64,000 nucleotides of DNA from Parapusillimonas sp013416435. Lineage in GTDB: Bacteria > Pseudomonadota > Gammaproteobacteria > Burkholderiales > Burkholderiaceae_B. The position numbers were made by a program, and so were the translations under genes. The stretch is taken from the NCBI RefSeq assembly GCF_052180245.1, contig NZ_CP197474.1, forward strand, positions 1,054,001 to 1,118,000, written 5' to 3'. Position 1 is the first letter of the stretch, and each line of letters starts with the position of its first letter. The notes beneath the pieces are model-generated. The model searched no databases. It was not told the origin of the DNA and worked only from the letters and a program-made list of their open reading frames with translations. Below, one piece after another: positions 10,181 through 19,953 of the stretch.

Positions 10181-11251
10181 ATGGCGTTTTCACATCGATC
10201 CGTGCTGCTGCAGCCTACGGTCCAAGCCCTCGTTGATCCCGATTTCGGTGTCCGGGGCAAAGGCGGAAAGGCTGTCGATGCCGAACATGCGCCCGCAAAG
10301 GGCATTTATGTGGACGGCACGTTCGGGCGGGGCGGACACAGCAGGTATTTGTTGTCGCAGCTCGATCCGCAATCGACGCTGGTGGTGTTCGACAAGGATC
10401 CGGAAGCCATTGAGGCAGCCCGGGCATTGCAGCAAGAGGACGATAGGGTCGTGGTCGTGCACGGTGGTTTTGGCAGCATGCCGGACGCGCTGGCCGACCT
10501 CGGAATAGGGCAAGTGCAGGGCGTCATGCTGGACCTGGGTATTTCTTCACCGCAGATCGATGACGCACGCAGGGGATTTTCGTTCATGCGCGAGGGCCCC
10601 CTGGATATGCGAATGGATACGAGCCGCGGTCCGACCGCAGCGGAATGGCTGGCGGAAGTCAGCGTCGAGGAATTAAAGGAGGTCATAGCTAAATATGGCG
10701 AAGAACGGTTTGCTTTCCAGATTGCAAAGGCGGTTGTTGCTCGCCGCGAATCCCGCCCGCTGCGCACAACGCTCGACCTCGCCGAGCTCATCGCCGGTGT
10801 CGTCCGTACGCGCGAAAAGGGTCAACACCCGGCCACTCGCAGCTTTCAAGCTATACGGATTCACATCAATCAAGAGCTCGAAGAACTCGCGCTCGCCCTC
10901 GCGGCAGTTCTGAAAGTATTGGCTCCAGGAGGACGCTTGGCGGTGATCAGCTTCCATTCTCTAGAAGACCGCATGGTCAAGCAATGCATCGCCGCAGCCG
11001 CCAGGCCCGCTGCGGCGCATGCTCGCTTGCCCATCCTGGAGAAGGACATGCCGCAACCCATACTCAGCTCGCTGGGCCGCATCCTGCCCACCGACGACGA
11101 GGCGCAGGATAACGTCCGCGCGCGTTCCGCCGTGCTGCGCGTGGCGGAACGCACCAGCACTCCCTTGCCCGACGACCAAGGCGCGTCCTTCATCAACGCC
11201 ATGGGCCTGGTCGGCAGGACGGCCACGCGCGGCAAGAAGAGGCACCGGTAA
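10181..11251 (+). CDS. rsmH: 16S rRNA (cytosine-1402-N4)-methyltransferase RsmH
   Basis: RsmH (MraW) methylates N4 of C1402 in the 16S decoding site. The 356-residue protein has the SAM-binding motif YVDGTFGRGGHS at about residues 42-53, GVMLDLGISSPQIDD, EKGQHPATRSFQAIRI and ISFHSLEDRMVKQ, all diagnostic. Compared with E. coli it carries an insertion of some 20 residues before the SAM motif (GVRGKGGKAVDAEHAPAKG), which I associate with Alcaligenaceae RsmH. Its stop overlaps the ftsL start (TAATG). Confidence 0.97.
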   Translation: MAFSHRSVLLQPTVQALVDPDFGVRGKGGKAVDAEHAPAKGIYVDGTFGRGGHSRYLLSQLDPQSTLVVFDKDPEAIEAARALQQEDDRVVVVHGGFGSMPDALADLGIGQVQGVMLDLGISSPQIDDARRGFSFMREGPLDMRMDTSRGPTAAEWLAEVSVEELKEVIAKYGEERFAFQIAKAVVARRESRPLRTTLDLAELIAGVVRTREKGQHPATRSFQAIRIHINQELEELALALAAVLKVLAPGGRLAVISFHSLEDRMVKQCIAAAARPAAAHARLPILEKDMPQPILSSLGRILPTDDEAQDNVRARSAVLRVAERTSTPLPDDQGASFINAMGLVGRTATRGKKRHR

Positions 11252-11547
11252 TGGGACGCCTCAGCCTCTTCTTCGCAATGGTCCTCATGCTTTCCGCGCT
11301 GTCGCTCGTGACAGCGCGTTTTCAGTCCCGGCAGCTGTTCATCGAGGTCGACCGCCTGGTGGACCGCGCTCGTGAACTCGATACCGATTGGCGCCGCCTG
11401 CAGCTCGAAAGGGCTGAACTCGCGCGCAATGCGCGCATCGACGGCATGGCGAGGGAAGAGCTTCATATGAACACCACGTCGCCGGACCGGACCATCTATG
11501 TCACGGGCGGCGCATCCAACGGGACGGCCAGGGAGGAAAGGCGATGA
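11251..11547 (+). CDS. ftsL: Cell division protein FtsL
   Basis: This 98-residue bitopic membrane protein of the divisome forms the FtsQLB complex and activates FtsWI. It has a very short cytoplasmic start, one membrane helix (about residues 4-22, LFFAMVLMLSALSLVTAR) and a periplasmic coiled coil (LVDRARELDTDWRRLQLERAEL). Sequence identity in this family is low; the assignment rests on topology, length and position between rsmH and ftsI. It overlaps ftsI by 4 nt. Confidence 0.92.
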   Translation: MGRLSLFFAMVLMLSALSLVTARFQSRQLFIEVDRLVDRARELDTDWRRLQLERAELARNARIDGMAREELHMNTTSPDRTIYVTGGASNGTAREERR

Positions 11548-13280
11548 AACGCGTTCGTTTCTTCGATAGTCCGGTCCTCAATGTGCAAATGCCGTTGTGG
11601 CGTTCGCGCCTGGTGCTGGTCCTGCTGATCCTGGGGTTTGTCGCGCTTGCGGGCAAGGCCCTGCATCTTCAGGGATTGTCCACGGAGTTCCTGCAGCAGC
11701 AAGGGGAAAGGCGGTACGAGCGCACACTGGTCCTGCCCGCGACGCGCGGCAAGATATTCGACCGCAGCGGTTCGGTCGTCATGGCGTCCAGCGTGCCCGT
11801 GCGAGCCATCTGGGCCATACCCGAGGACACGCGGAACGCAACGGACGCGCAGTTGGGCAAGCTTGGCGACTTGTTGGGCATGTCCGTCAAGGACATCAGG
11901 AGCCGTCTGGTGGACGAGGAGAAATCCTTTGTGTACATCAAGCGCCAGGTCTCCATCGATATTGCCGATCAGATCCGCGACATGAAGGTGCCCGGTTTCC
12001 ACCAGCAATCGGAAATGCGGCGCTTTTATCCGGAAGGCGAGATCGCCGCCCATGTCATCGGCTTCACCAATATCGAGGACAAGGGCATCGAAGGCGTGGA
12101 GCTCGCGTTCAACGAGGAGCTTTCCGGCAAGCCCGGCTCGCGCCGCGTCATCAAGGACAGGCTGGGACGCGTGGTAGAAGACGTGCAGGCCATCGTTCCT
12201 CCCGTGAACGGACAGGATTTGAAGCTTTCGATCGACAGCGGGCTGCAGTTCGACACCTATACGGCGTTGAAGAAGGGCTTGACTGAACACAAGGCCAAGG
12301 CCGGCGCGGGAATAGTGATAGACGTGCAGACGGGCGAGGTGCTGGCGCTCGTGAACCTGCCCACTTATGACCCCAATGACCGCGACGATCGCAAGGGCCA
12401 GGCGCTGCGCAACCGGGCGATTACCGACACTTTCGAGCCGGGCTCCATCATGAAGCCCTTCACGGTGGCGCTGGCGCTCGATATCCAGCGCATCACCACG
12501 TCGACGCTGTTCGACACCGGCAATGGCCAGTACCGGTACCAGGGCTCGACCATATCCGACGTCAGCCGCAACGGCACGCTGAACGCCGCGGGTATACTGC
12601 GTCGGTCGAGTAATATCGGCATGACCATGATTTCCGAGAAACTGACGTCTCAGGAAATGTGGAACAAATTCACGGAACTGGGTTTCGGTCGCGCCCCACA
12701 GGCCAATTTCCCTGGCGTGGCGTCCGGACGGCTGCGCCCTTGGGAGCGCTGGCGTCCGATCGAGCGGGCGACCATGGCCTATGGCTATGGTTTGTCGGTA
12801 TCGCTGCTGCAGATCGCCCATGCCTTCACCACTTTCGCCAGGGACGGGGACATGGTCTCCCTGACTTTGCTGAAACGGGAAGGCAGGCCGACGAGCGTGC
12901 AGGTGTATTCGCCCAAGGTGTCGCACCAGATCCGCGAGATGCTCGAAGCAGCTGCAGGTCCTGACGGCGCCAAGCTCGCGCAGGTGCAGGGCTACCGGGT
13001 GGCCGGCAAGAGCGGCACGGCACGCAAGATCGTCAACGGAAAGTACAGCACGTCGCTGTATCGCAGCTCCTTCGTGGGCTTTGCGCCGGTTTCCAATCCG
13101 CGTATCGTCGTTGCGATCAGCATCGACGAGCCGCATTCCAATGGTTATTACGGCGGCCGGGTGGCCGCTCCCGTATTTGCTGATGTGGTCGCCAGCAGCT
13201 TGCGTCGTATGGGTGTACAGCCAGATGCCCCTATTGAATCGCTGGTTGCATTGGGCGCCGAGAGAGAGGTGGCGCAATGA
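11544..13280 (+). CDS. ftsI: Peptidoglycan D,D-transpeptidase FtsI (PBP3)
   Basis: FtsI is the septal transpeptidase that cross-links peptidoglycan with FtsW. The 578-residue protein has one N-terminal membrane helix (about 19-38), a pedestal domain, and a transpeptidase domain with SIMK (active serine, in FEPGSIMKPFTV), the SSN triad (RRSSNIGMT) and KSGTARK. LPATRGKIFDRSG near residue 67 is the usual class B PBP motif. It is coupled by 4-nt overlaps to ftsL upstream and to murEF downstream. Confidence 0.97.
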   Translation: MKRVRFFDSPVLNVQMPLWRSRLVLVLLILGFVALAGKALHLQGLSTEFLQQQGERRYERTLVLPATRGKIFDRSGSVVMASSVPVRAIWAIPEDTRNATDAQLGKLGDLLGMSVKDIRSRLVDEEKSFVYIKRQVSIDIADQIRDMKVPGFHQQSEMRRFYPEGEIAAHVIGFTNIEDKGIEGVELAFNEELSGKPGSRRVIKDRLGRVVEDVQAIVPPVNGQDLKLSIDSGLQFDTYTALKKGLTEHKAKAGAGIVIDVQTGEVLALVNLPTYDPNDRDDRKGQALRNRAITDTFEPGSIMKPFTVALALDIQRITTSTLFDTGNGQYRYQGSTISDVSRNGTLNAAGILRRSSNIGMTMISEKLTSQEMWNKFTELGFGRAPQANFPGVASGRLRPWERWRPIERATMAYGYGLSVSLLQIAHAFTTFARDGDMVSLTLLKREGRPTSVQVYSPKVSHQIREMLEAAAGPDGAKLAQVQGYRVAGKSGTARKIVNGKYSTSLYRSSFVGFAPVSNPRIVVAISIDEPHSNGYYGGRVAAPVFADVVASSLRRMGVQPDAPIESLVALGAEREVAQ

Positions 13281-16075
13281 ACGCCCGAGATATTCTTACC
13301 TGGCTGAGTCGGCACGTCGCCCCCGGGGCGAATCTGTGCCTGGACACCCGGCAATTGACTGCCGGTGACGTGTTTTTCGCCTGCCCCGGCCTTGCCAGCG
13401 ACGGGCGCGCATATATTGAACAGGCTGTGCGGCAAGGCGCCGCGGCCATCGTCGCGCATGCGCCGCAAGACTCCCCCGGCGGCGCCGTTCACGCATCGGT
13501 TCCGGTGCTGGAGGTCGAAGACTTGCCGGAACTGCTGGGACAGCTCGCGCACCGCTGGTATGGCGAACCGTCCAGTGCGATGTCCGTGGTGGCCCTGACC
13601 GGCACCAACGGCAAGACCAGCTGCGTCCAGTGGCTGGCCAGCGCCTTGAATACAGACGGCGTTCCTTGCGGCACCATCGGCACGCTGGGCGTAACTCTAG
13701 CGGACGGCACCAATCTTGGCGGCGCCTTGACCACGCCGGATGTCCTGACCATGCATCGCAGCCTGGCCGCCATGCGCAAGGCGGGCGTCCAAGTGGTGGC
13801 CATCGAGGCGTCGTCCATCGGGCTGACGCAGGGCCGGCTGGACCATGTGCAGATCCAGATCGCCGGCTTCACCAACCTCACGCACGATCACCTCGACTAC
13901 CACCACAGCATGGAGGAGTACAAGGCCGCCAAGTTCCGGCTCTTCGATTGGCCGGGGCTGCGCTGCTCGGTGATCAATCTGGACGATGCCGCCGGCGAAG
14001 AGCTGGCGGGACTCCTGCCTGCTTCCTCGGTAGCGGGCTATTCCGTACGGAACCATCCCCAGGCCGCGTTGCGTGCCCAGGATATCCAGGCTGGGCCGTA
14101 TGGGCTGGTTTTCAATCTCGTGACACCCGAAGGCACAGCGCAGATGCTGACGCGCCTGGTGGGCGAGCACAACGTATCCAATCTGCTTCAGGTCGCCGGC
14201 GTCCTGCGCGACATGGGCTGGGACTTGCAGCGCATCGCCAGGGTCCTGGGCGGCTTGACCTCGGTCGAAGGGCGCCTGCAGGTCGTTGAAGCGCCGGAGT
14301 CCATCAAGACCGGTGTCGGCTGCCCCATGGTGGTGGTCGACTACGCCCACACCCCGGACGCACTGGAGCGCGCGCTGCGGGCCTTGCGCGACATCGCCTC
14401 CGCGCGCGGCGGCAAGCTGGTCTGCGTATTCGGCTGCGGCGGCAGCCGGGACAGCAGCAAGCGTCCGGTCATGGGCCGCATTGCGGCGGAACACGCTGAC
14501 GCCGTGATCCTCACCAGCGATAATCCGCGCAGTGAAGACCCTGCCGGGATTGCCGCGCAGATCATCGCGGGCATGCCGCAAGCGCCCCAGGTGGACCTGG
14601 ACCGCGCCAGCGCGATTCTTTCCGTCATATGGGGCGCGTCTTCCGACGATGTGGTGCTGATTGCGGGCAAGGGCCACGAGACCTACCAGGAAACACAGGG
14701 TGTCCGGGTGCCGTTCGACGATCGGGAATGGGCGCGGTTCGCCTTGTCCTGGAAGCAGGGGCTGGTCATTTCCACCGACACGCGCAGCCTGGCGCCGGGA
14801 CAGCTGTTCGTGGCGATCAGGGGCGACACTTTCGACGGGCACGATTATCTCGAAGCGGCCCGCGCCGCGGGCGCATGTGCGGCGGTGGTGGAACGCAAGC
14901 AGCCTGAAATCGGCATGCAGCAGTTCGAACTGGGCGACACCCGGCAGGCGCTGATACGCATCAGCACGGTCTGGCGCCGCCAGTTCGGCATCCCGGCCAT
15001 CGCGGTGGCGGGCAGCAACGGCAAGACGACCACCAAAGAAATGATTGCTTCCATCCTGCGGCACTGGCTCGGTGAAGAGTGCAGCCTGGCGACGCGGGGC
15101 AATCTGAACAACGACATCGGCGTGCCGCTCACCGTGCTGCGTCTGACAGCCCGGCACGAAGCGGCGGTTATCGAACTCGGAATGAATCATCCGGGCGAAA
15201 TCGCGGTCGTGGCAGCGGTCGCTCAGCCGACCGTCGCGCTGGTGAACAACGCCCAACGCGAGCACCAGGAATTCCTGCATACCGTCGAAGCCGTCGCCCG
15301 CGAGAACGGCTCGGTGTTCGATGCGCTGCCCAAGGATGGCACGGCGGTGTTTCCAGGAGACGATACCTATACGGCGTTCTGGACGAAGCAGGCGGCCGGG
15401 CGGAAAACCCTGCGTTTTGGCTTCGAACGCGGATTCGACGTGTATGCGGACCAGATTCATGTCGAGTCCGACCGGACCTCGTTCCAGATTCATACGCCCG
15501 CCGGAGCCGCGGGCATCACATTGGCGGCCCCCGGGGTGCACAATCTTCGCAATGCGCTTGCCGCAGCTGCGTGCACGCTTGCCGCCGGCGCGCCGCTGCA
15601 AGCGGTGGCGCAAGGTCTGGAAGCCTTCCATCCGGTCAGGGGACGCATGCAGCCCCGGCCGATGGCCGGCGGTTTCCAGCTCATCGACGACACCTATAAC
15701 GCCAATCCCGATTCGGTCCGCGCCGCCATCGACGTGCTGGCGCAGCTCAAAGGAAAAAAAGTGCTGGTGCTCGGCGACATGGGCGAGCTGGGCGCCGACA
15801 GCCATGCGCTGCATGCCGAAGTGGGCGGCTATGCCAAAGACCGGGGTATCGACGCCTTGCTGGTCCATGGCGTCGCCTGCGTTCACGCTGCCCGCGCATT
15901 CGGGGCACAGGCCTTTGTCTTCGAGTCGCTGGACGAGTTGCTGCGCGGTATTGCACCATGGATGCCGGCCCATGTGCTCGTGAAAGGTTCGCGCAGTGCG
16001 CGCATGGAACGGGTCGTAGCCGCCCTGGCGGAACAGGCGCCCAGGAGCGCGGAAGGGGGGCACCATGCTGCTTGA
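13277..16075 (+). CDS. murEF: MurE-MurF fusion: bifunctional UDP-MurNAc-tripeptide / tripeptide-D-Ala-D-Ala ligase
   Basis: One uninterrupted 932-residue frame encodes two consecutive cytosolic Mur ligases. MurE (about 1-492) adds meso-diaminopimelate to UDP-MurNAc-L-Ala-D-Glu; MurF (about 493-932) adds D-Ala-D-Ala. MurE has the P-loop LTGTNGKTS (about residue 108) and the meso-DAP specificity motif SDNPRSEDP; MurF has its P-loop GSNGKTTTKE (about 578) and DDTYNANPDS. The junction is tight: MurE ends REWARFALSWKQG and MurF begins at STDTRSLAPGQLFVAIRG, without the approximately 20 residues that usually open MurF and without a linker. The same fusion is known in Bordetella. It overlaps ftsI by 4 nt and mraY by 11 nt. 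Confidence 0.97.
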   Translation: MNARDILTWLSRHVAPGANLCLDTRQLTAGDVFFACPGLASDGRAYIEQAVRQGAAAIVAHAPQDSPGGAVHASVPVLEVEDLPELLGQLAHRWYGEPSSAMSVVALTGTNGKTSCVQWLASALNTDGVPCGTIGTLGVTLADGTNLGGALTTPDVLTMHRSLAAMRKAGVQVVAIEASSIGLTQGRLDHVQIQIAGFTNLTHDHLDYHHSMEEYKAAKFRLFDWPGLRCSVINLDDAAGEELAGLLPASSVAGYSVRNHPQAALRAQDIQAGPYGLVFNLVTPEGTAQMLTRLVGEHNVSNLLQVAGVLRDMGWDLQRIARVLGGLTSVEGRLQVVEAPESIKTGVGCPMVVVDYAHTPDALERALRALRDIASARGGKLVCVFGCGGSRDSSKRPVMGRIAAEHADAVILTSDNPRSEDPAGIAAQIIAGMPQAPQVDLDRASAILSVIWGASSDDVVLIAGKGHETYQETQGVRVPFDDREWARFALSWKQGLVISTDTRSLAPGQLFVAIRGDTFDGHDYLEAARAAGACAAVVERKQPEIGMQQFELGDTRQALIRISTVWRRQFGIPAIAVAGSNGKTTTKEMIASILRHWLGEECSLATRGNLNNDIGVPLTVLRLTARHEAAVIELGMNHPGEIAVVAAVAQPTVALVNNAQREHQEFLHTVEAVARENGSVFDALPKDGTAVFPGDDTYTAFWTKQAAGRKTLRFGFERGFDVYADQIHVESDRTSFQIHTPAGAAGITLAAPGVHNLRNALAAAACTLAAGAPLQAVAQGLEAFHPVRGRMQPRPMAGGFQLIDDTYNANPDSVRAAIDVLAQLKGKKVLVLGDMGELGADSHALHAEVGGYAKDRGIDALLVHGVACVHAARAFGAQAFVFESLDELLRGIAPWMPAHVLVKGSRSARMERVVAALAEQAPRSAEGGHHAA

Positions 16076-17237
16076 GCTTGCGCGTTGGCTGTCAGATTCC
16101 CATATCCGCGCGTTCGGCGTCTTCGAGTACATCACGTTCCGTGCCGTGCTGGCTTGCGGCACGGCGCTGCTCATCGGCCTGTTCGCGGGTCCAGCCGTCA
16201 TCCGCAAGCTGACCGAACTGAAGATCGGCCAGGCGGTGCGCAGCTATGGCCCGCAGTCGCATCTTCAGAAGAACGGCACGCCGACCATGGGCGGCGCGCT
16301 GATTCTCATCGCGATCGGCGTCAGCACCCTGATGTGGGCGGACTGGACCAATCGTTTTGTCTGGGTGGTACTGCTCGTCACCTTCGGATTCGGCTGGATA
16401 GGCTGGGCCGACGATTACAAGAAAGTCGTGCACCGGGATCCGGAGGGCATGTCGTCGCGCCGCAAGTTCTTCTGGCAGGCCTTGATCGGCATCGTGGCAT
16501 CGCTCTATCTGACATTCGCGGTGTCGGCGCCCGCCAATGCCGACCTATGGCCCTTGTTCCGCGACTGGGTGTTGAGCGGCTTCACCATGCCCTTGCCCAC
16601 CAGGGCCGATCTCATCGTGCCTTTTTTCAAGAGCGTCAGCTATCCGCTGGGCGTATTCGGCTTCGTCGCGCTGACATGGCTGGTCATCGTCGGATCGAGC
16701 AATGCGGTGAACCTGACGGACGGCCTGGACGGCCTGGCCATCATGCCGACCGTCATGGTGGGAAGTGCGCTGGGCATCTTCGCCTATGTGGTCGGGCGTG
16801 TCGACTATTCCAAATACCTGCTCTTTCCCTACATACCGGGCGCCGCCGAACTGATGGTCCTGTGCGCGGCCATTGCGGGAGCGGGGCTGGCGTTCTTGTG
16901 GTTCAACGCGTATCCGGCACAGGTTTTCATGGGCGACGTCGGCGCGCTTGCGCTGGGTGGCGCGCTCGGCACGATTGCCGTCATCGTGCGCCAGGAAATC
17001 GTCCTTTTCATCATGGGTGGGGTTTTCGTGGTGGAGACCCTGTCGGTGATGGTGCAGGTGGCCTGGTTCAAGTACACCAAAAAGCGCTACGGCGAAGGGC
17101 GGCGCATTTTCCGGATGGCTCCCCTGCATCACCATTTCGAAGTGACGGGATGGAAGGAGACGCAGGTCGTGGTGCGTTTCTGGATCATCAGCATGATGCT
17201 GGTATTGATTGGCTTGGCGAGCTTGAAATTACGATGA
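16065..17237 (+). CDS. mraY: Phospho-N-acetylmuramoyl-pentapeptide transferase MraY
   Basis: MraY makes lipid I by transferring phospho-MurNAc-pentapeptide to undecaprenyl phosphate in the inner membrane. The 390-residue polytopic protein (about ten helices) has the cytoplasmic motifs KNGTPTMGGALIL, GWADDYKKVVHRDPEGM and NLTDGLDGLAI and the HHHFE motif near the end (APLHHHFEVTGWKE). The ATG at 16065 lies inside the end of murEF, and its stop overlaps murD by 4 nt. Confidence 0.97.
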   Translation: MLLELARWLSDSHIRAFGVFEYITFRAVLACGTALLIGLFAGPAVIRKLTELKIGQAVRSYGPQSHLQKNGTPTMGGALILIAIGVSTLMWADWTNRFVWVVLLVTFGFGWIGWADDYKKVVHRDPEGMSSRRKFFWQALIGIVASLYLTFAVSAPANADLWPLFRDWVLSGFTMPLPTRADLIVPFFKSVSYPLGVFGFVALTWLVIVGSSNAVNLTDGLDGLAIMPTVMVGSALGIFAYVVGRVDYSKYLLFPYIPGAAELMVLCAAIAGAGLAFLWFNAYPAQVFMGDVGALALGGALGTIAVIVRQEIVLFIMGGVFVVETLSVMVQVAWFKYTKKRYGEGRRIFRMAPLHHHFEVTGWKETQVVVRFWIISMMLVLIGLASLKLR

Positions 17238-18763
17238 CGACGATGACTTTCCCCTCGGTGCGCACGGATGGCCTGACCCTGATACTGGGTCTGGGCGAGA
17301 CGGGTGTCGCGGCGGCGCGCTGGTGCGCGCAGCATGGGGCGGGGCTGCGTGTACTGGACACCCGCGAGGCGCCGGGCGGCTTGGGCGTGATGCAAGCGGA
17401 GCTGGACGCGGCGCGCGTCGACTATCGTCTGGGACGGGACGGCTTCGAAGCAAGCGCGCTGCAGGATGTGCACACCATCGTACTCAGTCCCGGACTGGCA
17501 CCCGGCCAGGAGCCGCTGCGTTCCTTCCTGGAAATGGCCCGCGCCAGACAGATAGAAGTCGTCGGCGAAATCGAACTGTTTGCACGGGCGCTGGCGGATA
17601 TGGCCGGCCAAGGATACCAGCCCAGGGTACTGGCGGTGACCGGCACGAACGGGAAGACCACCGTCACCGCCATGACGCGGCGTCTGCTGGAGGCGAGCGG
17701 CCTGAGCGCGCGCGTGGCGGGCAATATCAGTCCGGCCGCGCTCGATGCATTGCGTGACGCCTTGGCCGCGAACGCCTTGCCTGACGTCTGGGTGCTGGAG
17801 CTTTCCAGCTTCCAGCTCGAGGCCGTCTACAGCTTGAAGGTCCACGCGGGCGTTGTGCTCAATGTCACGCAAGACCATCTGGACTGGCATGGTTCCATGC
17901 AGGCTTATGCGGCGGCCAAGGCACGCCTGGTCGGCATGGCCGAAACCATGATCGTCAATCGGGATGACGAGCGCACCGTGGCCATGGTGGCAGATATCGG
18001 GGCGCGCAATGTGCGCAGTTTCGGCCGGAATGCGCCCGTGCTGGAAGGGGACATGGGCATGGACGCGAGCGACGGCATCGTGTGGCTGGCCGCCTCGGAG
18101 GCCCAGGATTTCGACTTGCCGGCGGTGGCGCCCAAGCGCGGCAAGAAAGCGGTCGAGCTGCCTCGCGAGCCCGGCCGCACACGGCGCCTGATGCCCGCCG
18201 ACGCGTTGCGGATACGCGGGCAGCACAATGCCCTCAATGCGCTGGCGGCATTGGCGCTGGCGCGCTGCCTGGGCCTGGGCTGGGCCGGATTACTGAACGG
18301 TGTGCGCGAATACGCCGGCGAACCGCATCGAACCGAGTTCGTGCGCAGCATCGGCGGTGTCGATTTCGTCAACGACAGCAAGGGAACGAACGTCGGTGCG
18401 ACGGTGGCCGCGCTCGAAGGAATGGATGAGCGCGTGGTGCTGATCGCCGGCGGGCAGGGCAAGGGACAGGACTTTTCCCCCTTGGCCCATGCGGTGCGGG
18501 GGCACGCAGGCGCCGTCGTGCTGTTCGGTCAGGACGCAGGCCTCATCGAGGCAGCGCTGGCCGGCGCCGGTATTCCACTCGAGCGCGTGGATAGCCTGCG
18601 CGCAGCGGTGGAACGCGGCTTCGAGTTGGCCGAAGAAGGCGACACCGTGCTGCTTTCGCCGGCTTGCGCGAGCCTCGATATGTTTCCCAACTATAAAGTC
18701 CGCGGTGAACGTTTCGTGGACGAGGTCAACGAACTCGCATTGAGTCGGGGAGAGGTCGCATGA
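17234..18763 (+). CDS. murD: UDP-N-acetylmuramoylalanine--D-glutamate ligase MurD
   Basis: MurD adds D-Glu to UDP-MurNAc-L-Ala. The frame is open far upstream through mraY, but the true start is the ATG at 17234 in the ATGA overlap with mraY, giving 509 residues: an N-terminal UDP-binding domain (LGLGETGVAAARW), the P-loop VTGTNGKTTVTAM (about 138-150), ELSSFQLE, and a C-terminal domain with NDSKGTNVGAT. It is somewhat longer than E. coli MurD (438), with an extra stretch rich in Lys/Arg (PKRGKKAVELPREPGRTRR) in the central domain. Confidence 0.96.
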   Translation: MTTMTFPSVRTDGLTLILGLGETGVAAARWCAQHGAGLRVLDTREAPGGLGVMQAELDAARVDYRLGRDGFEASALQDVHTIVLSPGLAPGQEPLRSFLEMARARQIEVVGEIELFARALADMAGQGYQPRVLAVTGTNGKTTVTAMTRRLLEASGLSARVAGNISPAALDALRDALAANALPDVWVLELSSFQLEAVYSLKVHAGVVLNVTQDHLDWHGSMQAYAAAKARLVGMAETMIVNRDDERTVAMVADIGARNVRSFGRNAPVLEGDMGMDASDGIVWLAASEAQDFDLPAVAPKRGKKAVELPREPGRTRRLMPADALRIRGQHNALNALAALALARCLGLGWAGLLNGVREYAGEPHRTEFVRSIGGVDFVNDSKGTNVGATVAALEGMDERVVLIAGGQGKGQDFSPLAHAVRGHAGAVVLFGQDAGLIEAALAGAGIPLERVDSLRAAVERGFELAEEGDTVLLSPACASLDMFPNYKVRGERFVDEVNELALSRGEVA

Positions 18764-19953
18764 GTCTGTTTGCCGATCTTTCATCAGGCGTCAATGCAGT
18801 CAGGCCCGGACGCACCACCATGCCCAGCGTGGACGTGTCGGTGGTGATCGCCGCCAGCACGCTTGTCCTGTTCGGTTTGCTGATGGTGTATTCGGCTTCC
18901 ATCGCGCTGGCCGACGGGCCGCGCTACGAGAGCTACGGCCGGTACTATTTTGTGATCCGCCATGGCCTGTTCATCGCGGTGGGCGTGCTGGCGGCCTTGT
19001 TTGCGTTCAATGTGCCCATGAAAGTCTGGGCCAAGCTGGCCGTCCCCTTGTTCCTGTTTTGCCTCGTGCTCCTGGTGGTCGTGCTGGTGCCCGGCATCGG
19101 ACGCGAAGTCAATGGCGCACGCCGTTGGCTGCCGCTCGGTCCCGTCAATTTCCAGCCTTCCGAACTGATGAAGGTGGCAGTGCTGCTGTACGCCGCGGAT
19201 TACACAGTGCGCAAGCAGGAGCACATGCAGAACTTCCTGCGCGGCTTCCTGCCCATGGCGGTTGCACTCACCGTCGTCGGCATGGTCCTGCTGCTGGAAC
19301 CCGACCTGGGCGCGTTCATGGTAATTGTCGCCATTGCGGTCGGCATACTTTTCATCGGGGGCATCAACGGCAAGCTGTTCTCCACGCTGCTCGCCATTCT
19401 CATCGGCAGCTTTCTGGTCCTGATCTGGCTGTCGCCGTGGCGTCGCGAGCGCTTGTTCGTTTACCTGGATCCATGGAATCCCGACAATGCCTATGGCAGC
19501 GCCTACCAGCTTTCCCATTCGCTCATCGCGCTGGGACGCGGAGAGTGGTTCGGCGTCGGGCTGGGAGCGAGCGTCGAAAAGCTGCATTACCTGCCGGAAG
19601 CCCATACCGACTTCATCGTCGCGGTGATCGGCGAAGAGCTCGGTTTCGTGGGGTTGATGTTCCTCATCATGTTGTTCTTCTTCATCGTGTGGCGCGGTTT
19701 CGAAATCGGCCGCCAGGCGATCGCCATGGACCGCATATTCAATGGACTGGTCGCCCAGGGCGTGGCCCTGTGGTTCGGCGTGCAGTCCTTCATCAACATG
19801 GGCGTGTGCCTGGGCCTGCTGCCGACGAAGGGTCTGACGCTGCCCATGGTCAGCTACGGAGGCAGCGGCATCGTGATGAATCTCGTGGCCATGGCCCTGC
19901 TGCTGCGTGTGGATTATGAAAACCGCAACCTCATGCGGGGGAAACGCACATGA
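18760..19953 (+). CDS. ftsW: Probable peptidoglycan glycosyltransferase FtsW
   Basis: FtsW is the SEDS-family glycan polymerase of the septum, working with FtsI. The 397-residue protein has about ten membrane helices and the family signatures NGARRWLPLGPVNFQPSELMK, the extracellular loop WNPDNAYGSAYQLSHSLIALG with the catalytic-loop Asp region, HTDFIVAVIGEELGF and VSYGGSGIVMNL. It overlaps murD and murG by 4 nt each. Confidence 0.96.
   Translation: MSLFADLSSGVNAVRPGRTTMPSVDVSVVIAASTLVLFGLLMVYSASIALADGPRYESYGRYYFVIRHGLFIAVGVLAALFAFNVPMKVWAKLAVPLFLFCLVLLVVVLVPGIGREVNGARRWLPLGPVNFQPSELMKVAVLLYAADYTVRKQEHMQNFLRGFLPMAVALTVVGMVLLLEPDLGAFMVIVAIAVGILFIGGINGKLFSTLLAILIGSFLVLIWLSPWRRERLFVYLDPWNPDNAYGSAYQLSHSLIALGRGEWFGVGLGASVEKLHYLPEAHTDFIVAVIGEELGFVGLMFLIMLFFFIVWRGFEIGRQAIAMDRIFNGLVAQGVALWFGVQSFINMGVCLGLLPTKGLTLPMVSYGGSGIVMNLVAMALLLRVDYENRNLMRGKRT

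Noticed and set aside
13697..16207. Minus-strand open frame of 836 codons opposite murEF
   Set aside because: It is the GC-rich antisense shadow of a conserved gene; composition is Arg/His/Gln-rich and no family motif is visible.
16085..17233. N-terminal extension of murD through mraY (frame open for 892 codons)
   Set aside because: The upstream part is the +2 frame of mraY. The conserved MurD N-terminus starts at 17234, in the ATGA overlap.
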